A stretch of DNA of 7,434 nt from an uncultured Actinomycetes bacterium (GCA_903953195.1 CAJBIS010000428.1:1-7434), one strand, 5' to 3'; shown: positions 1 through 6,162, counted from the first letter of the stretch. Program-made: numbers and translations. Notes: generated by a model from the letters alone, not told the origin.

Positions 1-525
1 CCCGACGGCGCAACCGACGGTGTGCGGGTCACCTTCGTGCGCGCCGAACCCAGTCCGGGAGCGGTCGGCGACGGTGGCAACGGAACCAGCAATCCACTCC
101 GCCTCCTCCCGACCGGCGTGCAACTCGCGCTCGGTGTCTCGGTGCTGGCGTTCGTGCTGTACGCGTGGTCGCGGGCGCGGCGGCTCGGCCGCCCCGTGCG
201 CGAGCGGGTGCCCGTGGCGGTCGCCGGCTCCGAGCTGACCGCGGCGGTCGGTGATCTCCTGCGTCGGAAGGGGAGCCCGGACCGGGCCGCCGAGGTGATC
301 CGGTCCGAGGCGAGTCGTGAGCTCGGAGTCGCCGCGGCGCTCGGCCCGGCGGCCGACCCGGCCACGTTGTGCAGCTGGGTTGCCGCACGGACGGGACGGT
401 CGGTCGATGATGTCGCCGACACGCTGTACCGCTCCCCGGTGTCCACATCGGATGATCTCGTCCGCCTGATTCGTTCCATCGACCAACTCCACGAGGAGGT
501 CCGCCATGACCGACTACCCCGGTGA
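1..525 (+). CDS. DUF4350-type membrane protein, C-terminal part (5' end outside window)
   Basis: The reading frame is open from base 1, so this is the tail of a longer gene; 174 residues are visible. A GTG at 22 is in frame but is not a credible start, because coding sequence continues upstream of it. Visible residues about 1-33 would be the end of the extracytoplasmic domain. They are followed by one hydrophobic helix (about residues 36-56, from LPTGVQLALG), an Arg-rich stop-transfer stretch (SRARRLGRPVRER), and a cytoplasmic helical tail containing AGSELTAAVGDLLRRKG and PDRAAEVIRSEASREL. That tail and the position directly before moxR and DUF58 genes are typical of actinobacterial DUF4350 proteins. 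The DUF4350 domain proper lies upstream and is not visible, so the name rests on the tail and context. The gene overlaps moxR by 20 bp, so the two are probably translationally coupled. The molecular function is unknown; the protein is inferred to belong to a membrane complex with the neighbouring products. Confidence 0.75.
   Translation, partial: PDGATDGVRVTFVRAEPSPGAVGDGGNGTSNPLRLLPTGVQLALGVSVLAFVLYAWSRARRLGRPVRERVPVAVAGSELTAAVGDLLRRKGSPDRAAEVIRSEASRELGVAAALGPAADPATLCSWVAARTGRSVDDVADTLYRSPVSTSDDLVRLIRSIDQLHEEVRHDRLPR
493..500 (+). promoter_or_regulatory. Shine-Dalgarno site for moxR
   Basis: GAGGAGGT lies 5 nt before the ATG at 506. It matches the anti-Shine-Dalgarno sequence almost perfectly and decides the moxR start. 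It is embedded in the last codons of the upstream DUF4350 gene. It is the only strong ribosome binding site I see in the window. Confidence 0.85.
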
Positions 526-1579
526 CACGCCGCCGACGCCGTCCGGCGTTCCGACGCCGAGTGCCCCGCCGCCGACCGTGCCACCGGCGCCCGCCCCGCC
601 CGGGGTCGCGCCGTCGACGGTCCCGGTCGACGGGCCGCGCGCCGCGGTGCTCGCCGTGCGCGAGGAGATCGGCAAGGTCGTCGTGGGACAGGAGGGCGTG
701 CTCTCCGGTCTGATCACCGCGTTGTTGGTCCGCGGGCACGTGCTGCTCGAGGGCGTTCCCGGCGTCGCCAAGACGCTCATCGTGAAGGCGCTCGCACGGT
801 CACTCGATCTGGACTTCAAGCGGGTGCAGTTCACCCCGGACCTCATGCCGTCCGACGTGACCGGCCAGCTGGTGCTCGACCCGGGCACCGACTTCGGCAT
901 GCGGTTCCGCGAGGGCCCGATCTTCACGAACCTGTTCCTCGCCGATGAGATCAACCGCACACCACCCAAGACCCAGTCGGCGCTCCTCGAGGCCATGGAG
1001 GAGCGACAGGTGACGGTCGAGGGCGCCGCTCGGCCGCTCGCGGACCCGTTCGTCGTGGTGGCGACGCAGAACCCGGTGGAGCAGGAGGGCACCTACCCGC
1101 TCCCGGAGGCGCAGCTCGACCGCTTCCTGTTCAAGCTGCTCGTGGGATACCCGTCATTCGATCAGGAGGTCGCCATCCTCGATCGTCACCACCGCGGGCT
1201 GGACCCGCACGACATCGAGGCCGCTGGGGTCCGACCGGTGGCCACGGCCGCCGACCTGATCGCCGGTCGCCGCGAGGTCGATGCCGTCGAGGTGGCACCC
1301 ACGGTCCAGCAGTACGTGGTGGCGCTGTGTCGAGCCACCCGTGAACTCGCCGCCGTCGAGGTCGGCGTGTCGCCACGTGGTGCGGCGGCGATGCTGCACG
1401 CGGCAAAGGCCTGGGCCTGGCTGTCGGGGCGCGCCTACGTCACGCCGGACGAGGTGAAGGCCGTGGCCAAACCGACCCTGCGCCACCGGCTGGTGATCCG
1501 CCCCGAACTCGAGCTCGAGGGGACCACCGCCGACGGCGTGCTCGACGGACTGCTCGCGTCGGTACCGGCGCCCCGCTGA
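506..1579 (+). CDS. MoxR-family AAA+ ATPase
   Basis: This 357-residue protein is a cytoplasmic AAA+ ATPase of the MoxR class, chaperone-like machines that remodel or activate proteins with VWA-type domains. Residues 1-42 are a Pro/Ala/Thr-rich, probably disordered extension. The AAA core follows: Walker A GVPGVAKT (83-90), Walker B LFLADEIN (143-150), sensor 1 in ATQNP (186-190), the arginine finger region EAQLDRF (201-207, R206) and sensor 2 in GVSPRG (287-292, R291). A helical lid runs to the C-terminus. All key nucleotide-binding residues are present, so the enzyme should be active. The ATG at 506 is chosen because of the Shine-Dalgarno sequence 5 nt upstream. The gene overlaps the DUF4350 gene by 20 bp, and the DUF58 gene starts 4 bp after its stop, so the three are almost certainly one operon. 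The DUF58 protein is the most likely client. The family call is very secure; the cellular role is not known. Confidence 0.95.
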   Translation: MTDYPGDTPPTPSGVPTPSAPPPTVPPAPAPPGVAPSTVPVDGPRAAVLAVREEIGKVVVGQEGVLSGLITALLVRGHVLLEGVPGVAKTLIVKALARSLDLDFKRVQFTPDLMPSDVTGQLVLDPGTDFGMRFREGPIFTNLFLADEINRTPPKTQSALLEAMEERQVTVEGAARPLADPFVVVATQNPVEQEGTYPLPEAQLDRFLFKLLVGYPSFDQEVAILDRHHRGLDPHDIEAAGVRPVATAADLIAGRREVDAVEVAPTVQQYVVALCRATRELAAVEVGVSPRGAAAMLHAAKAWAWLSGRAYVTPDEVKAVAKPTLRHRLVIRPELELEGTTADGVLDGLLASVPAPR

Positions 1580-1583
1580 CCCC

Positions 1584-2903
1584 GTGCCCTACCTGCCGAC
1601 CCGTCGACTGGCACTCGTGGCGCTCGCCGTCGCGGCGGCGCTGCTGGTGTACCCCGGCCCCGACGTCGAGGTGCTCGCCGTCGTGGTGCTCGCGGCGGTC
1701 GGACTGCTCGTGGTGTCCGTGATCGACAGTCGTCTGGGCGTCGCGCCTCGGGATCTGGTGATCGAGCGCCGACATCCGCCGGTGGTCGTGGCGGGATCGA
1801 CGGGCTCCGTCACCTGGGTGGTCCGATCCGAGTCGCGGCGTTCGGCCCGGATCCAGTTCGCCGACGAGCTGGCGCCATCGCTGCGCGCCGGGGCGCGCCG
1901 TTTCGACGTCCGGATCCCCGCCGACGGCGTCGCCCGGATCAGCACGGCGATCCGGCCCATCCGTCGCGGTCGCTTCGAACTGGAGCGGACCACGCTCCGG
2001 ATCCACGGCCCCCTCGGGCTGGGGGCCCGCCAACAGGATGTGGCGTTGCGCAGCGTGCTGCGGGTCCACCCGCCGTTCCGTTCGCGCCACGAGGCCGAGA
2101 TCGCCATCCGGCGCGGCCGGATCCTGGAGGTCGGGCTGCGTTCCGCCCGTGGGCTCGGCACCGGTACCGAGTTCGAGCAGATGCGGGAGTACGGGCCCGA
2201 CGACCAGTTCCGTCGCATCGACTGGACCGCCACGGCGCGCAGTGGTCGGGCCATCGTCCGGACGTACCGCGCCGAGCGGAACCAGACGGTGCTGGTGATG
2301 CTCGACACCGGCCGGGTGATGGCGGGCCGCGTCGCCGGCGTGCCACGCGTCGAGCACGCGATGGACGCCACGATGATGCTGGCGGCGGTCGCCACCCGAC
2401 TCGGTGATCGATGCGGCATGGTCGCCTTCGGCCGCGACATCCGGGCAACGGTGCCGCCGGCCCGTCGTGGTGACCAGGTGAACCGGATCACCGAGGCGAT
2501 GTACGCGCTCGAACCGGAACTGAGCGAGTCGGACTATCCGGAGGCGTTCGCGCGGGTGATCGCCACCCATCGCCGGCGGGCGATGCTCGTGCTGCTGAGC
2601 GACCTGAACGAACAGGCGGTCGAGGACTCGGTGCTCCCGGCCCTACCGCTCATCACCCGCACGCACCTCGTGCTCGTCGCCGGTGTCCGCGACCCGCAGG
2701 TCGAGGCATGGGCCGCGGCCACGGCCGACGATGCCGAGTCGGCCTACCGTCGCGCGGCGGCGCTGTCGTCGATCGCCGACCGTCGACGCACGGCGGCCCG
2801 GCTGCGCGGCATGGGTGCGACCGTGGTGGACGCCGCGCCCGGCCGGCTCGCACGCGAGCTCGCAGATGCGTACCTGCTGGTGAAGAGCACCGGTCGACTC
2901 TGA
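1584..2903 (+). CDS. DUF58 domain-containing membrane protein (VWA-like)
   Basis: This 439-residue protein has two hydrophobic segments near the N-terminus (about 9-23 and 28-47), then a beta-rich domain (about 55-165). The DUF58 signature follows at 194-214, beginning GTEFEQMREYGPDDQ and ending RIDW. Next is a VWA-like Rossmann fold with VMLDTGRVM (238-246), GDRCGMVAFG (274-283) and VLLSDLNE (336-343). The metal-site motif DxSxS of true VWA domains is degenerate here (D-T-G-R-V), which is common in DUF58 proteins. The GTG at 1584 is the chosen start: it lies 4 bp after the moxR stop and places a short basic stretch before the first helix. There is no clear Shine-Dalgarno, so initiation probably depends on coupling to moxR. 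A later in-frame GTG at 1617 would cut into the first helix. By genetic linkage known for this family, it is inferred to be the partner of the adjacent MoxR ATPase. The biochemical function of DUF58 proteins is unestablished. Confidence 0.93.
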   Translation: MPYLPTRRLALVALAVAAALLVYPGPDVEVLAVVVLAAVGLLVVSVIDSRLGVAPRDLVIERRHPPVVVAGSTGSVTWVVRSESRRSARIQFADELAPSLRAGARRFDVRIPADGVARISTAIRPIRRGRFELERTTLRIHGPLGLGARQQDVALRSVLRVHPPFRSRHEAEIAIRRGRILEVGLRSARGLGTGTEFEQMREYGPDDQFRRIDWTATARSGRAIVRTYRAERNQTVLVMLDTGRVMAGRVAGVPRVEHAMDATMMLAAVATRLGDRCGMVAFGRDIRATVPPARRGDQVNRITEAMYALEPELSESDYPEAFARVIATHRRRAMLVLLSDLNEQAVEDSVLPALPLITRTHLVLVAGVRDPQVEAWAAATADDAESAYRRAAALSSIADRRRTAARLRGMGATVVDAAPGRLARELADAYLLVKSTGRL

Positions 2904-2914
2904 GTGCGTCGTGC

Positions 2915-2937
2915 GGATCGCGGCGCGGGCCGGATCC
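2915..2937. terminator. Hairpin between convergent genes, possible bidirectional terminator
   Basis: GGATC-(G)-CGGC pairs with GCCG-GATCC around a GCGG loop, giving a 9-bp stem with a single bulged G. It starts 11 bp after the DUF58 stop and lies beyond the SpoIIM-like stop on the other strand, where a terminator serving both genes would be expected. There is no T-tract on either side, so classic intrinsic termination is not assured; actinobacterial terminators often lack one. Confidence 0.45.
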
Positions 2938-2940
2938 CCG

Positions 2941-2977
2941 GCGGTCAGGCGGTCAGGCGGTCAGGCGGTCAGGCGGT
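2941..2977. repeat. 8-bp tandem repeat GCGGTCAG, 4 perfect copies plus a 5-bp partial
   Basis: Four exact copies of GCGGTCAG run from 2941 to 2972, and GCGGT of a fifth follows before the sequence diverges to GAT. The array fills the end of the convergent intergenic space and covers the stop codon and penultimate codons of the SpoIIM-like gene. Read on the minus strand, each unit carries a TGA. Because 8 is not a multiple of 3, the four TGAs fall in all three frames. It is probably a replication-slippage product. Confidence 0.95.
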
Positions 2978-4021
2978 GATGGTGGCGGCAGCGGCCGAGG
3001 CCTCGTCGGCCGCGGCGATGGCATCGCGTTCGTCCTCGGCCCAGAGCCCGGTGTACCCGGCCGCCGCGGCGCGGCTCCCGAGCATCGTCACGTAGGTGAC
3101 GAACGCCGCGAACGCCGCGACGCCGACCGCGACCCGCAGCGCGGTGGGCAGGTCGGACGGCGTCACGAACCCCTCGATGAACCCGGCGACGGTGAAGCAC
3201 GCGATCAGTCCGATGATGATGACGACCGATCTGAGTCCGGCGTCGCGCAGTGCCTCGCCCCTGGTGCGGTCGCCCGGGGCGATGATCGCCCACGACACCT
3301 GGAGCCCGGCGGCGGCCGCCACGATGATCGCGGAGATCTCGAGCAGGCCGTGGGGGAGGATCAGCCCCCAGAACTGCGCGCCCTCGCCCGCGCGGTGCAT
3401 GACCGCGGCCATGACCCCGACGTTCATCCCGTTGATCGCCAGGATGGCGGCCGGTCCGAGGACGGGCACGATGCCGAGCGCGAACGCGGTGAACGCGACG
3501 TAGATGTTGTTCACGGTGACGGTGCCGGCGAAGTTCTGGGCGGCATCGGACCGGTAGTACTCGGCGAAGTCCCGTTCGGCGATCACCTGCTGCAGTTCGA
3601 CGGGGACGCTGGCGTCGAGTGCCTGGGGGGCCCGTGCCAGCCAGAGGCCCATCGCGAGCGCCGGGAGGAGCAGGCAGGCGGCGGCGACGGCGACGAACCG
3701 CCGCGCGTGCCACACCGCTGCCGGGAACGTGCGGGTCACGAACGTCGCGACGGCTCGCCCGGCCCGCCCGCGACGGCGGTAGATCACCAGACGTGCCTCG
3801 CCCAGCACCCGCGACATCCGGGCGTTGAGATCCGGGTCGGCGTACACCGTCCGGGCGTGTGACAGCTGGGCGGACACCCGCTGGTAGAGGGACACCAGTT
3901 CGGTCAGCTCGGCGTCGCTCAGCTGGCGCAGCCCCCGTGACGACCCACCGGCGCGTCGGCTCAGGTCGCCGAGGCGCCGCCACGTGGGCTCGTTGCGTTG
4001 GATGTAGCGATCGATGTCCAC
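2969..4021 (-). CDS. SpoIIM/DUF95-family integral membrane protein
   Basis: This 350-residue protein starts at a GTG (complement of 4019-4021). The N-terminus MDIDRYIQRNEPTWRRL is the usual opening of the actinobacterial stage-II-sporulation-M-like family and fixes the start, although no good Shine-Dalgarno precedes it. Residues 1-100 are a soluble helical cytoplasmic region. Membrane helices lie at about 108-130, 172-205, 218-248, 264-287 and 295-316. Family features seen are NFAGTVTVNNIYVAFTAFALG (from 163; Asn pair 171-172) and the intramembrane PHGLLE (223-228). The C-terminus is a short Ala-rich acidic tail. The name comes from the Bacillus engulfment protein SpoIIM, but these homologues occur in non-sporulating bacteria and need not act in sporulation. 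The gene is convergent with the DUF58 gene and divergent from the RDD gene, with a 44-bp gap to the latter. The same arrangement is recalled from Mycobacterium. It is probably a membrane component of the MoxR/DUF58 system. Confidence 0.92.
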   Translation of the reverse strand: MDIDRYIQRNEPTWRRLGDLSRRAGGSSRGLRQLSDAELTELVSLYQRVSAQLSHARTVYADPDLNARMSRVLGEARLVIYRRRGRAGRAVATFVTRTFPAAVWHARRFVAVAAACLLLPALAMGLWLARAPQALDASVPVELQQVIAERDFAEYYRSDAAQNFAGTVTVNNIYVAFTAFALGIVPVLGPAAILAINGMNVGVMAAVMHRAGEGAQFWGLILPHGLLEISAIIVAAAAGLQVSWAIIAPGDRTRGEALRDAGLRSVVIIIGLIACFTVAGFIEGFVTPSDLPTALRVAVGVAAFAAFVTYVTMLGSRAAAAGYTGLWAEDERDAIAAADEASAAAATITA

Positions 4022-4053
4022 GGGCTGCCCGATCGTCCGCCGGTGTCGGCCAC

Positions 4054-4059
4054 TACCGT
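4054..4059 (+). promoter_or_regulatory. -10-like element for the RDD gene, probable leaderless start
   Basis: TACCGT matches TAnnnT and ends 6 nt before the ATG at 4066. Transcription would then begin at or next to the A of the start codon, giving a leaderless mRNA. No Shine-Dalgarno is present, which agrees with that. No convincing -35 hexamer is visible at 17-18 bp upstream. Confidence 0.5.
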
Positions 4060-4060
4060 A
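4055..4060 (-). promoter_or_regulatory. -10-like element on the opposite strand, for the SpoIIM-like gene
   Basis: On the minus strand these bases read TACGGT, also a TAnnnT hexamer, because CTACCGTAG (4053-4061) is nearly palindromic. A start near 4048 would give a leader of about 27 nt before the GTG at 4021. GTGACC (complement of 4080-4085) could act as a weak -35 with a 19-bp spacer. The two promoters would share the same -10 DNA. Confidence 0.35.
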
Positions 4061-4065
4061 GAGCC

Positions 4066-4866
4066 ATGCCCGCCGGCGTGGTCACTCCCGAGGCCGTCGT
4101 CCTCGAACTCCCGACCGCCGGCGTGGCCACGCGGACGATGGCCCGACTCGTCGATCTGGTCCTGCAACTGTTGGTTGCACTGATCCTGACGTTCATCGTC
4201 GGCGGCCTGATCCAGGTCGGCTTCAGTCCGGAGCTGGGCATCCTGCTGGTCGTCGTCACCACGATCCTCGTCGTGCCGATCGTCGTCGAGGTGGTGTGGC
4301 GGGGCCGGAGCGTCGGCAAGCTCCTGCTCGGCCTCCGTGTCGTGTCACGCGACGGCGCGCCCGTCACGCCCCGTCAGTCGGTGGTCCGGGGTCTGGTCGC
4401 CATCATCGACACCTACGTCTCGGTCGGGTTCCTGGCCATGGCCGGCGCGGCGTCGACGCGGGATGCGCAACGCCCGGGTGACCTCGCGGCGGGCACCGTG
4501 GTGATCCGCGAGCGCACCGGCCGGACGAGCGAGGTGCCGATCGCGTTCCTCCCGCCCACCGGGTACGAGTCGGTCGTCGCCGCGCTCGACGTGCGCGCGC
4601 TCGACGACGAGGACTTCTCGTTGATCCGATCGTTTCTGTTGCGGGTCGACAGCCTGGACCCGACGCATCGACAGCGGCTCGCCCACCGGCTCGCCGAGGC
4701 GGTCCGGCGGCGTCTGGACCAGCCGGTCACCGTGCCGATCGCTCCGGAACCGTGGTTGGTCTGTGTGGCGTCGGCGTACCAGTACCAGTCCGGCAACCTG
4801 CTGCACGATGCCGCGCTGGGGCTCGCCCCGGTCGCCCCGGCGGCGGCATCCGGGTCCCGCCGGTAG
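4066..4866 (+). CDS. RDD-family membrane protein
   Basis: This 266-residue protein begins at the ATG at 4066; the frame stays open upstream, but that stretch is antisense to the SpoIIM-like N-terminus and is not credible coding. The RDD domain spans about residues 15-148. It shows an Arg-rich entry TRTMARLVD (22-30, the R...D signature), membrane helices at about 29-50, 56-77 and possibly 108-128, the motif GRSVGKLLLGLRVVSRDG (80-97) and the closing QRPGDLAAGTVVI (135-147). A soluble tail of about 115 residues follows, including ALDDEDFSLIRSFLLR and RQRLAHRLAEAVRRRL. I recognise this kind of tail from RDD proteins encoded beside SpoIIM-like genes. RDD proteins have been linked to transport or membrane stress in a few species, but no general function is established. 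Placement divergent from the SpoIIM-like gene suggests a shared pathway. Confidence 0.92.
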   Translation: MPAGVVTPEAVVLELPTAGVATRTMARLVDLVLQLLVALILTFIVGGLIQVGFSPELGILLVVVTTILVVPIVVEVVWRGRSVGKLLLGLRVVSRDGAPVTPRQSVVRGLVAIIDTYVSVGFLAMAGAASTRDAQRPGDLAAGTVVIRERTGRTSEVPIAFLPPTGYESVVAALDVRALDDEDFSLIRSFLLRVDSLDPTHRQRLAHRLAEAVRRRLDQPVTVPIAPEPWLVCVASAYQYQSGNLLHDAALGLAPVAPAAASGSRR

Positions 4867-4882
4867 CCCTCACGCCGACGTT

Positions 4883-4910
4883 CCGCCGCCCCGGATGTGG
4901 AGCGCGGCGG
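4883..4910 (+). terminator. Hairpin after the RDD gene, possible terminator
   Basis: CCGCCGC (4883-4889) pairs perfectly with GCGGCGG (4904-4910) across a 14-nt loop, 16 bp after the RDD stop. A competing short stem, CCGGA (4891-4895) with TCCGG (4911-4915), overlaps it. There is no T-tract. In DNA this GC-rich a 7-bp stem can occur by chance, so this is a modest call, supported mainly by its position between two transcription units. Confidence 0.35.
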
Positions 4911-4920
4911 TCCGGCAGGG

Positions 4921-4926
4921 CACACT
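4921..4926 (+). promoter_or_regulatory. Weak -10-like element for the acyl-CoA dehydrogenase gene
   Basis: CACACT keeps the A at position 2 and the T at position 6 of the TAnnnT consensus and ends 8 nt before the ATG at 4935. No Shine-Dalgarno is seen, so a leaderless or very short-leader transcript is likely. The match is weaker than the elements before the RDD and desulfurase genes. Confidence 0.25.
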
Positions 4927-4934
4927 CCACGCCG

Positions 4935-6161
4935 ATGGATTTCGATGACACGCCGGAGGAGGTCGCCCTGCGGGCCGAGGCCACGGCGTGGCTCGATGCC
5001 CACGCCACCGCCGTCGACCGCACCGCGCTCGACGAGGTCCAGACGCACCGGGCGCACTCCGAGGAGGACGACGCCGCCATGATCGCCGCGGCGCGGGACT
5101 GGCAGCGCACCAAGGCGGACGCCGGCTGGGCGGCGCCCCACTGGCCCGTCGAGTACGGCGGCCGCGGCCTGTCGCCGTCGCTGGCGGGCGTGTTCTCCGC
5201 GGCCGAGGCGGACTACGACGTGCTCGGCCGGATGTTCACCGTCGGCGTCGACATGGTCGGGCCCACGGTGATCGAGTGGGGAACCGACGAGCAGCGCACC
5301 CGCTGGCTGCCGCGGATCCTCCGTGCCGACGACATCTGGTGCCAGCTCTTCAGCGAGCCCGGCGCCGGTTCCGATCTGGCGGGCCTGTCGACGAAGGCGG
5401 TCCGTGACGGCGACGAGTGGGTCGTGACCGGGCAGAAGGTGTGGACGTCCGGAGCCCACTACGCGGACCTGGGTGTGCTGCTGGCGCGCACCAACCCGGA
5501 CGTGCCGAAGCACCGGGGCATCACGGCGATCGCCGTCGACATGCGCCGCCCCGGCGTCGACGTCCGGCCGCTGCGCCAGATCGACGGTGCGATCCACTTC
5601 AACGAGGTGTTCCTGACCGACGTCCGCGTGCCCGTGACCGACACCATCGGTCCGGTCGACGGCGGGTGGGGCGTGGCGCTGTCGATGCTGACGCACGAGC
5701 GGGCCTCGATCGGCGGAGGCCGGATGTACGGCGTCGACCAGGTGATCGAGCTCGCCCGGTCCCTCGGTCGATCAGCGGACCCGGTGATCCGTCAGCGGCT
5801 CGTCCGACTGCTCGAGCTCGAACGCATCCTCGAGTTCCTCGGCTACCGGGTCCGGACCGCGGCGGCCCGAGGCGAGTTCCCCGGGCCGGAGAGCTCGGTG
5901 ATGAAGCTCGTCGTGTCGGAGCTCTACGAGACCGGCGGCGACCTGATCGTCGAGCTGCAGGGGGCGAGCGGCATGCTCGTGCGCGGCGACGCGCCCTACG
6001 ACGGCCGGTTCCAGGACTTCTTCATGTCGCAGTGGGCGCCCCGCATCGGCGGTGGCACCGATCAGGTGCAGCGCAACATCATCGGCGAACGGGTGCTCGG
6101 CCTCCCGGGTGACATCCGGGTCGACAAGGACCGGCCGTTCCGGGACCTGCCCCGGGTCTGA
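4935..6161 (+). CDS. acyl-CoA dehydrogenase family protein (FadE-like)
   Basis: This 408-residue protein is the usual length for an FAD-dependent acyl-CoA dehydrogenase, a cytoplasmic enzyme that oxidises acyl-CoA to trans-2-enoyl-CoA and passes electrons to ETF. Domains in order are the N-terminal helical domain (about 1-130), the middle beta domain with the FAD/substrate motif CQLFSEPGAGSDLAGLST (136-153) and GQKVWTSGAH (166-175), and the C-terminal helical domain ending with IGGGTDQVQRNIIGERVLGLP (371-391). The residue that is the catalytic Glu in medium-chain enzymes (E of the EGT motif) is Gly373. E255 in LTHER (252-256) aligns with the helix-G base of isovaleryl- and long-chain enzymes, so the protein is probably active. 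The ATG at 4935 is chosen because MDFDDTPEEVALRAE is a typical family opening; the frame is open upstream but that stretch lies over the RDD gene. It stands alone, with no ETF, thiolase or CoA ligase neighbour, so the substrate cannot be named. Confidence 0.93.
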   Translation: MDFDDTPEEVALRAEATAWLDAHATAVDRTALDEVQTHRAHSEEDDAAMIAAARDWQRTKADAGWAAPHWPVEYGGRGLSPSLAGVFSAAEADYDVLGRMFTVGVDMVGPTVIEWGTDEQRTRWLPRILRADDIWCQLFSEPGAGSDLAGLSTKAVRDGDEWVVTGQKVWTSGAHYADLGVLLARTNPDVPKHRGITAIAVDMRRPGVDVRPLRQIDGAIHFNEVFLTDVRVPVTDTIGPVDGGWGVALSMLTHERASIGGGRMYGVDQVIELARSLGRSADPVIRQRLVRLLELERILEFLGYRVRTAAARGEFPGPESSVMKLVVSELYETGGDLIVELQGASGMLVRGDAPYDGRFQDFFMSQWAPRIGGGTDQVQRNIIGERVLGLPGDIRVDKDRPFRDLPRV

Positions 6162-6162
6162 G

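Noticed and set aside
1505..1521. CTCGAACTCGAGCTCGAG palindrome-like run
   Set aside because: It encodes ELELEG in the moxR C-terminus and is a by-product of Glu/Leu codon choice.
1440..2570. Long minus-strand open frame (376 codons) across the end of moxR and the DUF58 gene
   Set aside because: It is antisense to two genes with clear family motifs. Its product is rich in Arg, His, Asp and Gly with no recognisable motif, the usual shadow of third-position G/C bias.
2941..2977. Possible CRISPR-like array
   Set aside because: Units are 8 bp with no spacers. This is a simple tandem repeat.
3101..3118. Two tandem copies of GAACGCCGC
   Set aside because: They lie inside the SpoIIM-like gene and encode the Ala-Ala-Phe repeats of a membrane helix, so codon use explains them.
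2708..3862. Plus-strand open frame (384 codons) through the end of the DUF58 gene and across the SpoIIM-like gene
   Set aside because: It crosses two genes with strong family evidence and the tandem repeat, and gives a low-complexity Gly/Arg/Asp product. It is open only because of base composition.
2961..3983. Second minus-strand frame overlapping the SpoIIM-like gene
   Set aside because: The Arg-rich product lacks hydrophobic segments. The other frame carries the SpoIIM-family N-terminus, PHGLLE and several membrane helices.
3859..4065. In-frame upstream extension of the RDD gene
   Set aside because: It would be antisense to the SpoIIM-like N-terminus and would add an Arg-rich stretch without family similarity. 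The ATG at 4066 has a leaderless -10 at the right distance.
4071..4131. Near-identical direct repeats of CGCCGGCGTGGTCAC separated by about 30 bp
   Set aside because: They encode AGVVT and AGVAT in the RDD N-terminus. Similar residues with biased codons suffice as explanation.
4752..4934. In-frame upstream extension of the acyl-CoA dehydrogenase gene
   Set aside because: It lies over the 3' end of the RDD gene in another frame and has no family similarity. MDFDDTPEE at 4935 is the typical start.
4413..5696. Minus-strand open frame of 427 codons over the RDD and acyl-CoA dehydrogenase genes
   Set aside because: The product is low in complexity and has no domain motif, while the opposite strand holds two well-supported genes. 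It is a composition shadow.
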